Shown: positions 1 through 8,667, numbered from the stretch's first letter. The stretch: DNA of 64,000 nucleotides from Paenibacillus gallinarum (GCF_014836635.1 NZ_JACSQL010000006.1:209710-273709); one strand, 5' to 3'. Translations and numbers: made by a program. Notes: generated by a model not told the origin, from the letters alone.

Positions 1-128
1 AGTTTCTCTAAATCTCGCCGTATGGTCTCTTCGGTGACTTGAAATTTCTGGCTAAGTTCGGATACGAGTACTCGTTTATCCTTGTTGGCAATATCGATGA
101 TCATCTGGCGTCTTTCGGCTGCGAGCAT
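1..128 (-). CDS. DeoR-family transcriptional regulator, N-terminal part (runs off the left edge)
   Basis: The first 42 codons read MLAAERRQMIIDIANKDK and continue through SELSQKFQVTEETIRRDLEK. This is the N-terminal winged helix-turn-helix of DeoR/GlpR regulators, whose recognition helix typically carries V(S/T)EETIRRDL. DeoR proteins usually sense a phosphorylated sugar through a C-terminal domain, which lies outside the window, so the regulated pathway cannot be named. A GAAAGGAG ribosome binding site precedes the ATG. The gene is divergent from the methyltransferase at 391, so the roughly 260 bp between them probably hold both promoters. Confidence 0.85.
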   Translation of the reverse strand, partial: MLAAERRQMIIDIANKDKRVLVSELSQKFQVTEETIRRDLEK

Positions 129-390
129 ACGAACTCCTTTCTGAAACGAGGCAATATTTGTATGATTATTATAATTTGAAATCAAGAAAAAGTATAGAAA
201 TCACCCGATATTAGACTGATAAGTGTTAATTTTGTAAATAAATCTTGTTGTTTTGATCTATATCAGATATATCGATCCAAGATTCGAAAGGTTTGAAATG
301 GTTTATAAGCTCTATATGCTTTTCAAATCAGAAATTTTCATGTACATTAAAGAAGAATACTTGAAAATAAGGGAATTAGAGGAAAATAAT

Positions 391-1203
391 ATGAATGATA
401 ATTTAGATATCTTAACGAAGGACCATATGACAATGACTAACCAAGAAGAGTACGATTATCCAGCTCTATATGACGCGGAGAATGAAGGATTTGATAGTGA
501 TTTTGCTTTTGTTGAGAAATGGGCATCGCTCATGGGAGGCACGGTCATAGATCTGGCTTGCGGGACCGGAAGAACGACAATCCCTTTAGCAGAGCGGGGA
601 TACCCTATGATTGGGATCGATCTTCATGAAGGTATGCTTGAACGTGCTAGACATAAGTCTGCACAAGAGCATTCTGATATTCGTTGGGAATTACAGAATT
701 GTGAGGAACTGAACCTTGATGTGAAAAGTTCACTTATATTTATGGTAGGTAATGGTTTTCAGCACTTTCTAACGAACGAAGCACAAGATAATCTGCTTCA
801 TTCCGTATGTAAGCACTTAAAGGAAAGCGGTATATTTATATTTAACACGCGTTTCCCTAACAAGGAAGAGTTGCTAGCACCGGCAGAAGAGGAATACTGG
901 AAGACTTATATGAACGAGCACGGGAAAGAAATAGATGTATATACGAAAAGTGATTACGATGCGCTGACGCAAGTGCAAGAGTATGAAATATCACGCAGAT
1001 TAAAACGAGAAGATGGAACAGTTCAGTCTGTTCATCAAAGCAGATTGAAACTCCGCTATACGTATCCGATGGAGATGGAAAGAACACTCGCGAAACATGG
1101 ACTTAAGGTTATTGAATTGTATGGAGACTGGGAAGAGAATCCTCCCGCGGATTCGAAACCGGAACTGATATACGTCTGTCAGAAAGAAAAAGAATGTATG
1201 TAA
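391..1203 (+). CDS. Class I SAM-dependent methyltransferase
   Basis: This 270-residue Rossmann-fold methyltransferase shows motif I as VIDLACGTGRTTIPLAERG, followed by the acidic ribose-binding segment IGIDLHEGML and a post-motif segment FMVGNGFQHFLTNEAQ. The substrate is unknown; small-molecule methylation is the usual role of this type. The frame stays open upstream to 253, but the ATG at 391 is chosen because AGAGGA sits 8 bases before it and the upstream extension (MIYIRYIDPRF) does not look like a methyltransferase. A hairpin terminator follows the stop. It is probably monocistronic. Confidence 0.85.
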   Translation: MNDNLDILTKDHMTMTNQEEYDYPALYDAENEGFDSDFAFVEKWASLMGGTVIDLACGTGRTTIPLAERGYPMIGIDLHEGMLERARHKSAQEHSDIRWELQNCEELNLDVKSSLIFMVGNGFQHFLTNEAQDNLLHSVCKHLKESGIFIFNTRFPNKEELLAPAEEEYWKTYMNEHGKEIDVYTKSDYDALTQVQEYEISRRLKREDGTVQSVHQSRLKLRYTYPMEMERTLAKHGLKVIELYGDWEENPPADSKPELIYVCQKEKECM

Positions 1204-1212
1204 TAAGGAGCG

Positions 1213-1254
1213 GACCGGGAACCTTCTCGAAAGAGATATTTCTCGGTCTTTTTT
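1213..1254 (+). terminator. Rho-independent terminator of the methyltransferase gene
   Basis: GACCGGGA pairs with TCTCGGTC (one G:T pair) and is followed by a run of T. It lies 10 bp after the stop codon. Confidence 0.7.
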
Positions 1255-1287
1255 ATAAGAAAACTTCCCTGCGAGAGGATGAATGGT

Positions 1288-1746
1288 TTGAAACAGAGGA
1301 CATTCTTTATGATTTTTCTCTTTATCATCGTAAGCCTTGTTGGAGTGACTATAGGGGTGCAATACGCTCGTACCTTTACTTCTTTCCAATATCTCGTTAT
1401 GAGACACATAAGCGATACAGATGAAGTGACATCCCTCCGAATCAGTTATACACCACGGGATGAAGAGTGGATTGAAGTTACGGATCAGAAACAAATTCAA
1501 AAGATAATGGATGATTTAGCTGACATTCGACTGATGAGAACAAAGGATATCCCATCCTTCGATTCAATGATTTACAAAATGGAGATTGTAGGGAACAAAT
1601 ATGACGATAGATTTACTATTGTCTATGGAGCAGATAATTATTTATATATCCATACTAGTGGTGAGTTGAAAAATCACAAATCATATGCTCAGGGATATAA
1701 AATCATAAGTGATAATGATCCAGCGGAGGTATTGTCTCATCAATAA
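1288..1746 (+). CDS. Small membrane-anchored protein of unknown function
   Basis: Product of 152 residues with one N-terminal membrane segment (FFMIFLFIIVSLVGVTIGV) and a soluble domain of about 120 residues, predicted outside the cell. That domain mixes beta strands (EVTSLRISYT, DRFTIVYGADNYLYIHTSG) with a helix containing QIQKIMDDLADIRLM. The layout resembles small Bacillales sensor or inhibitor-like domains, but I cannot assign a family. TTG at 1288 is preferred over ATG at 1279 because GAGAGG lies 9 bases before the TTG and touches the ATG. It probably forms an operon with the DUF5412-like gene 29 bp downstream, another small membrane-anchored protein. Confidence 0.65.
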   Translation: MKQRTFFMIFLFIIVSLVGVTIGVQYARTFTSFQYLVMRHISDTDEVTSLRISYTPRDEEWIEVTDQKQIQKIMDDLADIRLMRTKDIPSFDSMIYKMEIVGNKYDDRFTIVYGADNYLYIHTSGELKNHKSYAQGYKIISDNDPAEVLSHQ

Positions 1747-1775
1747 TAAGATATAAAGGAAGAGGAGGAGAGATA

Positions 1776-2171
1776 TTGGATAATGAGTTAATAGAAATAA
1801 AGAAGATCAGAATAAAGACGCTTCGCGTAATTATAATTGTTGGTTTAGCCTGTATCAGTATTATAGGTTATGGAGTCTATTGGGCCTTGTTCGATACGAA
1901 TAGATTACCAAAAGGAGAATATCTTACAGAAGTTACCTCACCAGACGGAGCATATACATTAAAAGCTTACCGTGTAAATGGAGGAGCCACTACATCCTTT
2001 GCGATAAGAGGGGAGCTAGTAACGAACGACCAGAAAGGCAAGTCCAAAACGATCTATTGGAATGATCACGAAGATAACGCAACTGTGAAATGGATTGACA
2101 GCGACACGGTACATATTAATGGGCATACTCTAAACATGCCTAATGAGAAATTCGATTTTAGAACACAATAA
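1776..2171 (+). CDS. DUF5412-like membrane-anchored protein
   Basis: Product of 131 residues with a single N-terminal transmembrane helix (VIIIVGLACISIIGYGVYW) and an exported beta-rich domain with the pattern EVTSPDGAYTLKAYRVNGG, then GKSKTIYWNDHEDNATVKW and a closing HINGHTLNM. This matches the DUF5412 type common in Bacillales, of unknown function. The start is TTG, six bases after a strong AGGAGGAG. It probably shares a transcript with the preceding gene and ends at a terminator at about 2183-2215. Confidence 0.75.
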   Translation: MDNELIEIKKIRIKTLRVIIIVGLACISIIGYGVYWALFDTNRLPKGEYLTEVTSPDGAYTLKAYRVNGGATTSFAIRGELVTNDQKGKSKTIYWNDHEDNATVKWIDSDTVHINGHTLNMPNEKFDFRTQ

Positions 2172-2182
2172 AATACATACAA

Positions 2183-2216
2183 AAAAGGCACTGCTCCGTA
2201 GGAACAGTGCCTTTTA
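2183..2216. terminator. Bidirectional terminator between convergent genes
   Basis: Perfect 11-bp arms AAAAGGCACTG and CAGTGCCTTTT, with A/T tracts on both sides. It can end both the DUF5412-like transcript and the minus-strand gntP operon. Confidence 0.85.
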
Positions 2217-2219
2217 AAG

Positions 2220-3539
2220 TTACATAAATAGATCCAAAATGAGGACACCAGCAAGTCCTACTAACGAAATAATGGTTACCATGACAGACCAGGTTTTAAT
2301 GGTTTTACCGATACTAAGGTTAAAGTACTCTTTGTAAATCCAGAAACCTGCATCATTTACGTGTGAGAAGGTAACGCTTCCCGCGCCAGCAGCAAGTACC
2401 ATAAGCTCTGGGCTAACGCCGGTTGCAGCAACAAGAGGTGCGGCAATACCAGCGGCTGTCATTCCTGCTACTGTAGCAGAACCTACCGCAATTCTTAGAA
2501 TGGCTGCGATCAGCCACGTAAGAAGCAATGGAGAGAGGCTCGAACCCGACATAAGATCGGATATATACTGATCAATATGGCTGTCAACCAGCACTTGTTT
2601 GAACGCACCGCCACCTGCAATAATGAGGAGAATCATGCCGATACCGCTTACAGATTCACTAAGAGATTGCATAACTTCCGGCATCTTTTTGCCTAAATTT
2701 AAACCTAAAGTGAAGATCGCGACAATAACGGAGATTAATAGAGCTACATTCGCGTTACCGATAAAATTAGTGATGGGTGCAATCGCTGAATCGGGTGCAA
2801 CAAGTTCAACCACGGTTTGCAGTGCGATTAAAATCACGGGTAGCAGAGCAGTGAAAAGACTGATTCCGAATTTAGGAAGTTCTTCTTCTTTAAATTCTTT
2901 TGGATTAAATAGACCTTTTGGAATTTCAATTTCTAAAAATTCTTTTTTGAAAAACTTAGTATATACAGGACCTGCAAGAAGAAAGGCAGGGATAGCAATA
3001 ATGATTCCAAGGATCATAGTGAGCCCAATATTAGCTTCAAACACATTGGCAACGGCTGTTGGACCAGGGTGCGGGGGCACAAAACCATGCATCGTAATTA
3101 GGGCGGCGATTACAGGCATACCCAGATAAAGCACCGGAACTCTAGCTGCAATAGCAATCGTAAATACTAATGGAATCAAGACAACAACACCAGTTTCAAA
3201 GAATAAAGCGATTCCAACAATAGCAGCTGTAAAGACAGCCGCAAGCTGAGTTCTCTTTTCACCGAAGGCACTAATCATCGTTGTCGCAATACGCTGCGCA
3301 CCACCTGAGTCGGTCATTAACTTCCCAAGAATCCCCCCGAAGATAATAATCATGGTGAGATGCCCAAGTGTTCCTCCCAGCCCAGATTCAATCGATCCTA
3401 TGGCCTCGGTCGGTGTCATTCCTTCTAGCAAAGCAACTGCTAGAGAAACAATAATTAGAGATAAGAAAGCGTTTAACTTACAAACCATCATTAATACTAA
3501 TAATAGTACAACCCCAATAGTAACAGATATAATCGGCAT
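2220..3539 (-). CDS. GntP-family organic acid / gluconate:H+ symporter
   Basis: 439-residue integral membrane protein of the GntP family with about 12 hydrophobic segments. Typical features are the N-terminal LLLVLMMVCKLNAFLSLI, GGILGKLMTDSGGAQRIA and the GFVPPHPGPTAVA loop. GntP carriers import gluconate and related sugar acids with protons. The gene sits last in an operon with a DUF1537 acid-sugar kinase and a HIBADH-family dehydrogenase, so the likely cargo is a four-carbon acid sugar such as threonate or erythronate rather than gluconate; this is inference from context. An AGAGG site lies six bases before the ATG. A 157-bp gap separates it from the kinase gene. Confidence 0.9.
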   Translation of the reverse strand: MPIISVTIGVVLLLVLMMVCKLNAFLSLIIVSLAVALLEGMTPTEAIGSIESGLGGTLGHLTMIIIFGGILGKLMTDSGGAQRIATTMISAFGEKRTQLAAVFTAAIVGIALFFETGVVVLIPLVFTIAIAARVPVLYLGMPVIAALITMHGFVPPHPGPTAVANVFEANIGLTMILGIIIAIPAFLLAGPVYTKFFKKEFLEIEIPKGLFNPKEFKEEELPKFGISLFTALLPVILIALQTVVELVAPDSAIAPITNFIGNANVALLISVIVAIFTLGLNLGKKMPEVMQSLSESVSGIGMILLIIAGGGAFKQVLVDSHIDQYISDLMSGSSLSPLLLTWLIAAILRIAVGSATVAGMTAAGIAAPLVAATGVSPELMVLAAGAGSVTFSHVNDAGFWIYKEYFNLSIGKTIKTWSVMVTIISLVGLAGVLILDLFM

Positions 3540-3696
3540 TTGTTTTTCCTCTTTTCCATTATCACTTCATTAAAGAAGGCCACTTCCATAAGGAGTGTAC
3601 TCACATATTAACTTTTAGATGAATAAACATTCTTCACGAAAGAGTAATTGCTAAGTTACACTCCTTACTTCAGGGCTCAGTTAAAAATAAAATAGA

Positions 3697-5133
3697 TTAC
3701 TTTTTGCTTAACATTTCAACAACATCTCTTAAATCCGATTTCGTCCCTACATTACCAGGGAAGATAACATAGGAGATCCCAGGGAATTTGCTCTCATCAC
3801 CTGTGGTCCAGACAGGAATTCCCGGACGAATTTGACCTGCTACCGTCGCTCTTTTTACTTCAAGACCATTTGTTCCAATGTCACTTGAGGTAATGCCACC
3901 TTTAGCAATAATATAAGAAGGTCTAACTTCTAAACGTTTTACGATACTTGTAACTGCATCTGAAATTTTTACAGAAAGTTTCAACTCTTCTTCTTGTTTG
4001 CCTTCTCCAAGATCTAAACGTTCTCTTCTTGTATATACGGCAACATTTGTCCCATTTAAAATAAGTTTATTGGTTTCTTCAATGACTCGATTCAATTCTT
4101 TTTCGAATTTCTCAGGTTCTAACACAAGATGAACGTCAAACTCAATGAATTCGATGTCATTTGATTTTTTTAGTTCCTCAAATTGCTCCGTTGTTTTTTT
4201 AACATGGGATCCGATAATAACGAGTCCGCCGTGGTTAGTAGATTCACTCATGATCTCATCACGAGAGAGCAGGTCTTTATCGCTCACGCCTCCGATTACC
4301 TTCGTAAGTGCCGCAGCACTTCTGAACAGGAAGTTCTTTCCTTTATTCATTGCTCGAATTAGGGCAATGGTAAAGACTTTTACATCAGAATAGTCAACGG
4401 CATTTACAATCACTTTATTAAAATCTTCGACTTTCAGCAGTTGCTGTTCAATCGTTTTGATATCTACCGCGCGCAGGCTATCCAGCGAAATATAAGTCAT
4501 ATGTTCGGCTTTATATTCACCGTTCGATTTTTCTTCAGCCCACTCGCCTAAATGTGATTTGGTATAACCAAAGGTGCGGTCTTTCGCAAATTCGGTTTCG
4601 CCGGCTGGAACGAGCTCCGTATCGTATTGAACATAGTGAATATTATCAATAGTGAAGCGACCGCCTTCTTTAAAGAAAGGAAGTATGATCTCACCATCAA
4701 ATTTCATATCCGAATTCGCTTCCACGGTTTCTTTCAACACTTGTGTTTCCAGTGGATAGTGTCCGCGTAATGTGGAATCACCACGGCTGATGATGGTAAA
4801 TTCGCGATGATTTCTCTTCGCAGCTTCCACGATATTTGCAGCAATTTCTTGATGCGCCTTTGTTGTTTCAGCAGCCGTAAATCCACGTGAATTCGTTAAA
4901 ATAAAGAACATGGAGTTCTCTTCCTGAAAACCTTTTTCGATACTGTCCAAAGACCAATCCGTATAAACGGAAATGCCGTGTACGGTTTGAACACCCGTTG
5001 GATCATCATCGAGAACAATGATTTTTTTATTGAAATTTGATAGTTCTTTTTGAATAGTTTCATTCACATGAGTTGTATCAAAAGAAGGGATTTTGCTGAA
5101 GACTTCCTCCACAGATCTTTTATTTGTGCTCAT
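3697..5133 (-). CDS. Four-carbon acid sugar kinase (DUF1537 / OtnK-DtnK family)
   Basis: 478 residues. The family phosphorylates 2-oxo-tetronates (or threonate) at the 4-OH with ATP. Seen here are the N-terminal acid-sugar-binding segment VLDDDPTGVQTVHG, the FILTNSRGFT and ISRGDSTLRGHYPLE motifs, and the C-terminal nucleotide-binding IAKGGITSSDIGTNGL with TGDESKFPGISYVIFPGNVG. ATG at 5133 is preferred over ATG at 5157 because TGGGGGT sits just upstream of it. The start overlaps the end of the dehydrogenase gene by 14 bp, which suggests translational coupling. No class II aldolase or PdxA2, which would complete a known tetronate pathway, is found in the operon. Confidence 0.9.
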   Translation of the reverse strand: MSTNKRSVEEVFSKIPSFDTTHVNETIQKELSNFNKKIIVLDDDPTGVQTVHGISVYTDWSLDSIEKGFQEENSMFFILTNSRGFTAAETTKAHQEIAANIVEAAKRNHREFTIISRGDSTLRGHYPLETQVLKETVEANSDMKFDGEIILPFFKEGGRFTIDNIHYVQYDTELVPAGETEFAKDRTFGYTKSHLGEWAEEKSNGEYKAEHMTYISLDSLRAVDIKTIEQQLLKVEDFNKVIVNAVDYSDVKVFTIALIRAMNKGKNFLFRSAAALTKVIGGVSDKDLLSRDEIMSESTNHGGLVIIGSHVKKTTEQFEELKKSNDIEFIEFDVHLVLEPEKFEKELNRVIEETNKLILNGTNVAVYTRRERLDLGEGKQEEELKLSVKISDAVTSIVKRLEVRPSYIIAKGGITSSDIGTNGLEVKRATVAGQIRPGIPVWTTGDESKFPGISYVIFPGNVGTKSDLRDVVEMLSKK

Positions 5134-6028
5134 TGCTAAGACCCCCAACTTCGACATTCGCTAGTTTTTCGTAATACTGTACGATACCACCGTGATCATC
5201 CATTAGTTTGCCGTCCACTTTTAAGGCATGGAAAATTTCTAAGAGGTGACTGGATAGAGGGAGAGGTACACCAATCTCATGAGCAGTATCCATTACATTC
5301 GTAATATCCTTCATATTGATCGCAATCGTTCCACCTGGAGCAAAGTTTCTGTCCAAGATTAAAGGAACTTTAGCATCAAGTACTGCACTTCCTGCTAGTC
5401 CGCCTCGGATGGCTTGATACATCTTTTCAATATCAATTCCTGCTTTTGCAGCGAGGACGAGAGCTTCTGACATGGCAGCAATGTTAAGGTTTACAATGAT
5501 TTGGTTTGCGAGTTTCGCAGTAACACCGCAGCCGCTGTCTCCGACGAGTGTAACAGCACTACCCATATCAAACAGAACTGTTTTTGCTGCTTCGAATACG
5601 CTTTCTTTACCACCAACCATAATAGCTAATGTCCCATCAATGGCTTTAGGTTCACCGCCGCTAACTGGTGCATCTAAGAAACCGACGCCTTTTTTGGCTG
5701 CTTCTTCAGCAAGTGCTTTGGTAACAGCAGGGGTAATTGAACTCATATCAATAATAATGGAACCTTCTTTTGCTCCAGCTAAAATTCCGTTCTCACCGAG
5801 TACAACAGATTGTACATGTTTAGAAGCAGGAAGCATGGTGATGATGATTTCGCTGTTTTCCGCAACTTCCTTTGGTGTATTCGCAGCGGTTGCACCCGCT
5901 TCCAATAATGTGTGAACTGCTTCTTGATTTAGGTCATTAACGATCAGTGTGTGTCCGGCTTTTCTGAGGTTTAAAGCCATTGGTTTCCCCATAATACCTA
6001 GTCCGATGAATCCTACTTTATGCGCCAT
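5120..6028 (-). CDS. NAD(P)-dependent beta-hydroxyacid dehydrogenase (HIBADH family; L-threonate dehydrogenase / tartronate semialdehyde reductase type)
   Basis: 302 residues with the full family signature: N-terminal dinucleotide fold GFIGLGIMGKPMALNLRKAG, substrate loop DAPVSGGEPKAIDGTLAIMVG and the catalytic-lysine segment GCGVTAKLANQIIVNLN (Lys near residue 172). In DUF1537 operons this family acts as L-threonate 2-dehydrogenase (LtnD type). On its own it would be called 2-hydroxy-3-oxopropionate reductase. The neighbouring kinase and GntP carrier make the threonate-type role more likely, but sequence alone cannot settle the substrate. It is the first gene of the operon, with AGGAGGA before its ATG, and faces the GntR operator region. 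Confidence 0.85.
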   Translation of the reverse strand: MAHKVGFIGLGIMGKPMALNLRKAGHTLIVNDLNQEAVHTLLEAGATAANTPKEVAENSEIIITMLPASKHVQSVVLGENGILAGAKEGSIIIDMSSITPAVTKALAEEAAKKGVGFLDAPVSGGEPKAIDGTLAIMVGGKESVFEAAKTVLFDMGSAVTLVGDSGCGVTAKLANQIIVNLNIAAMSEALVLAAKAGIDIEKMYQAIRGGLAGSAVLDAKVPLILDRNFAPGGTIAINMKDITNVMDTAHEIGVPLPLSSHLLEIFHALKVDGKLMDDHGGIVQYYEKLANVEVGGLSNEHK

Positions 6029-6193
6029 GATTTTTTCCTCCTAATAGTATCTTTTTATGTAAGGCCTGGTTCGACATAGAGTTGATTTTTACCCATGTAC
6101 TTCACTATAATCAGTCATTCGCTTATCATCTTGAGATCAGTGATTCTGTGGAAAGTAAATAGGCAACCGCTTACATTCGTGTTTTCGTTCTTA

Positions 6194-6248
6194 TTGTATA
6201 CTATAAAGATTATTTTGTATACAATTTAACTTTAAATTGTATACAAAA
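6194..6248. promoter_or_regulatory. Triple GntR/FCD-type operator between divergent acid-sugar operon and regulator
   Basis: Two perfect TTGTATACAA palindromes (6215-6224 and 6237-6246) and a near copy TTGTATACTA (6194-6203) are spaced 21 and 22 bp apart, so all lie on the same DNA face. The first two sit in a larger perfect inverted repeat with 17-bp arms (TTTTGTATACAATTTAA) and a 2-bp centre. The core GTATAC fits the GTnTnnAC-like pattern of FadR/UxuR-type GntR operators. The natural ligand protein is the GntR regulator encoded 130 bp to the right. Confidence 0.75.
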
Positions 6249-6379
6249 ACTGTGTTAGTTGTAGACGACTATGAATTTATCGTATGCTATATTTCTCTTG
6301 CCATTTATATATAAAAGATTTTTCTGTGTTAATTTGGTAATATGAGTAATAACTAGTAATGAAAACGGAGGTGAAGTTA

Positions 6380-7003
6380 GTGCTTGAAGGTAACAACTCA
6401 CGACCGGCGTATCATCAATGTTACGAAATTCTCCGTGATAAAATATTAACCGGTGAGCTTTCTAGCGGTACGAAGATCGTCGAAGAAAAACTTGCTACAG
6501 AACTTGGCGTCAGCAGAACACCAATAAGGGACTCCATACGCAAATTAGAAAATGAAGGACTTATTGTTCAAAAGAAAGTAGTAAAGCCGACGGAGAAGGA
6601 CTTACGAAATATATTTAGTGTCAGAATCTTGCTGGAAGGATACTCAGCTCGATGTGCGGCAATCTTTTTAAAAGAAAATGAAATTGAAAAACTGTACGAA
6701 TATGTGGAGATTGGCAGAAAGGGAACGAAAGAAGAGATTATGTCTGCCAATGAGGATTTTCATAATGATATTGTGAGAGCAAGCAATAATCCGATGATGA
6801 TTGATATCATTGACCGGATGCAAGCTATCATTTATTTGCTGAGAAAAACCGTTGTTATCTATAATCGGCCTCATCTTATTGATGAACATGAAGACATCTA
6901 TGAGGCAATTAAGGCAAGAGATGGCGAAAAGGCTGAAGCTTTGATGAAAAAACACCTAGAAAATGATTTGAACTTTTATCTGCATGTCATGAGTAATGAC
7001 TAG
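6380..7003 (+). CDS. GntR-family transcriptional regulator (FadR subfamily, FCD domain)
   Basis: 207 residues. The N-terminal winged HTH reads CYEILRDKILTGELSSGTKI, then EEKLATELGVSRTPIRDSIR. The helical FCD ligand domain carries the usual metal-site pattern NEDFHNDIVRASNN with later His residues (DEHEDIYEAI, KKHLENDLNFY). GTG at 6380 is preferred over ATG at 6359 because GGAGGTGA begins 13 bases before the GTG and lies inside the longer reading. It is transcribed away from the GntP/kinase/dehydrogenase operon, with a triple operator between them, and probably represses that operon and itself until an acid sugar or its product binds. Confidence 0.88.
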   Translation: MLEGNNSRPAYHQCYEILRDKILTGELSSGTKIVEEKLATELGVSRTPIRDSIRKLENEGLIVQKKVVKPTEKDLRNIFSVRILLEGYSARCAAIFLKENEIEKLYEYVEIGRKGTKEEIMSANEDFHNDIVRASNNPMMIDIIDRMQAIIYLLRKTVVIYNRPHLIDEHEDIYEAIKARDGEKAEALMKKHLENDLNFYLHVMSND

Positions 7004-7146
7004 TGTTTCATTCTAATAGGTATGAAAACAATCTCACTTCACTTAAGATCAGGATTTTTTTCTATTTTTCGTAACTGATTCATACCACATGTCGTTATTA
7101 CCTACATATGAATACAGATAGCCGAATACGAATAGGTGGTGACGGT

Positions 7147-7551
7147 ATGGTAAGTGAACCAGCTGGTTTTTGGTCGCGTTTTTTAGCGGGGCTGCTTGAT
7201 GGAATCATCGTGGGTCTCCCTTTGTACATTTTGTCTAATATTTTGACCGGGTCTAGTAACGACAATTGGTTATTGCAACTGCTTACTTTTCTTTATTCGC
7301 TGCTTCTCCCTGTCTTCTGGGGAGGGTGTACCATCGGGAAACGAATATGTGGTATCAAAATACAAAAGGTATCAGACGAAGGACCTCCAGGGATCGGGAC
7401 CATGCTGCTGCGCAATCTGGTAGCGGGCTTCGTATATGGAATTACGTTCGGCATTGGCTGGATTATCAGCTTGTTTATGGTCGTATTCAGAGAAGATAAA
7501 CGTGCTATTCACGATTTTATTGCGGGGACAGAAGTAGTTCAATTTAAATAA
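7147..7551 (+). CDS. RDD-family membrane protein
   Basis: 134 residues with the RDD hallmark AGFWSRFLAGLLDGIIVGLP (Arg then Asp in helix 1), two further membrane segments and the closing AIHDFIAGTEVV (RDD normally ends DxxxxT). Some RDD proteins are linked to Na+/H+ exchange, but most have no known role. ATG at 7147 follows AGGTGGTGA by 5 bases and removes an implausible hydrophilic extension beginning at 7108. It stands alone and ends at a strong terminator. Confidence 0.8.
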   Translation: MVSEPAGFWSRFLAGLLDGIIVGLPLYILSNILTGSSNDNWLLQLLTFLYSLLLPVFWGGCTIGKRICGIKIQKVSDEGPPGIGTMLLRNLVAGFVYGITFGIGWIISLFMVVFREDKRAIHDFIAGTEVVQFK

Positions 7552-7561
7552 TGACTACGAA

Positions 7562-7600
7562 ATCAGGACGATTGGGATTTTCTCAATGTCCTGATTTTTG
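7562..7600 (+). terminator. Terminator of the RDD gene
   Basis: ATCAGGAC pairs with GTCCTGAT, with an inner ATTG/CAAT extension, followed by TTTTTG. Confidence 0.8.
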
Positions 7601-7656
7601 TAATATCAATCCATAGCGTTTATTGGGAGGAAGATATTCAGAAGGAAAACATATTT

Positions 7657-7684
7657 AGTTTACATAATAATTATTATGTAAACT
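7657..7684. repeat. dif-like palindrome 1 (two inverted XerD-type half-sites)
   Basis: An 11 + 6 + 11 bp site: AGTTTACATAA, spacer TAATTA, TTATGTAAACT. Both arms are exact copies of the XerD half-site of Bacillus dif (TTATGTAAACT) in inverted orientation. The palindrome is perfect over 38 bp (7652-7689). It lacks a T tract, so it is not a terminator. It lies between the RDD terminator and the HAD gene. Confidence 0.7.
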
Positions 7685-7790
7685 AAATAAAAAATGAATA
7701 CTCTAATCAGGTCATTAGGTATAAAATTAAAGCTCACCATATACTGGTAGAAACTGATTTTCAGAAAAGTATAAAAGAAAGAGATGACAC

Positions 7791-8477
7791 ATGATGAATA
7801 CATATAAGACGTTGTTTTTTGATGTAGATGACACGCTGCTTGATTTTGGTGCGGCAGAGAACAATGCCCTTCAGCTGTTATGTAAAGATATGAAGGTTCC
7901 TTTCACACCTGAAATAGAAGCCAGTTACAGAACGATTAACAAGCAATTATGGAGAGCTTTTGAAGAAGGGACGCTTAGTAGAGATGAAGTGTTACATACT
8001 CGATTTTCTCTTTTCTTTAAAGAATGGGGACTTGAAGCGGATGGTACCCAGTTAGAGCAAACCTATCGAAGCTATCTTGAACAAGGACATATGCTGATTG
8101 ATGGGGCCATGGAATTAGTAACGGAGCTGCAACATCGTTATGATCTTTATATCGTAACCAATGGGGTTTCAAGAACGCAAGATATTCGATTGCGCAATTC
8201 AGGTCTTTATCCGTATATGAAACAGATTTTTGTATCTGAAGATACCGGTTATCAGAAGCCAATGAAAGAATTTTTTGATTATGTATTTGATCGAATTCCT
8301 GATTTTCATCCTTCCTCAGCATTGATCATTGGCGATTCGCTAAGTGCAGATATTAAAGGGGGCGAGCTTGCTGGTCTTGATACCTGCTGGTTTAATCCGA
8401 AAGGGCTAGTTAATTCTACAGATATCATCCCAACATATGAAATCTCAGATTTACATCAGTTACATAGCATATTATGA
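7791..8477 (+). CDS. HAD-superfamily hydrolase, YjjG/YfnB type (noncanonical pyrimidine 5'-nucleotidase)
   Basis: 228 residues with all four HAD motifs: I, FFDVDDTLLDF; II, YIVTNGVSRTQ; III, the Lys in TGYQKPMKEFF; IV, IIGDSLSADIKGG. The helical cap lies between motifs I and II. Length and motif spacing fit the YjjG/YfnB group, which dephosphorylates nucleoside monophosphates and may clean up noncanonical pyrimidine nucleotides. That function is taken from the family. Two ATGs lie in tandem at 7791 and 7794, with a weak AAAGAGATG upstream. It appears monocistronic. Confidence 0.85.
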   Translation: MMNTYKTLFFDVDDTLLDFGAAENNALQLLCKDMKVPFTPEIEASYRTINKQLWRAFEEGTLSRDEVLHTRFSLFFKEWGLEADGTQLEQTYRSYLEQGHMLIDGAMELVTELQHRYDLYIVTNGVSRTQDIRLRNSGLYPYMKQIFVSEDTGYQKPMKEFFDYVFDRIPDFHPSSALIIGDSLSADIKGGELAGLDTCWFNPKGLVNSTDIIPTYEISDLHQLHSIL

Positions 8478-8495
8478 AAAACCACTATTTAAACC

Positions 8496-8538
8496 AGAAA
8501 CCGCATTGTTTATATACAATGTGGTTTCTTCTTTTTTT
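8496..8538 (+). terminator. Terminator of the HAD gene
   Basis: AGAAACCGCATTGT pairs with ACAATGTGGTTTCT (one G:T pair) and is followed by a T-rich tract. Confidence 0.85.
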
Positions 8539-8667
8539 ATGAAGTTGCACTCAACCTGCAGGTTGAAACATTCAATGTTTCACTCTATGAAAATCCTCAC
8601 AATTACCTGATTTATTAACATAATGTTCGGAAATAAAACGAAATTCGACATAAAATTCCTAAAATTA

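Noticed and set aside
253..390. Longer N-terminus for the first methyltransferase
   Set aside because: The extension has no ribosome site and no methyltransferase similarity; ATG 391 has both a good site and a normal start.
3590..3666. Inverted AAGGAGTGTA / TTACACTCCTT between GntP and kinase genes as an operator
   Set aside because: The arms look like chance Shine-Dalgarno-type strings 55 bp apart inside the operon, with no second support.
7652..7689. dif-like palindromes as transcription terminators
   Set aside because: They are AT-only stems without a following T tract, and separate good terminators lie next to them (7562-7600, 16811-16841, 18534-18586).
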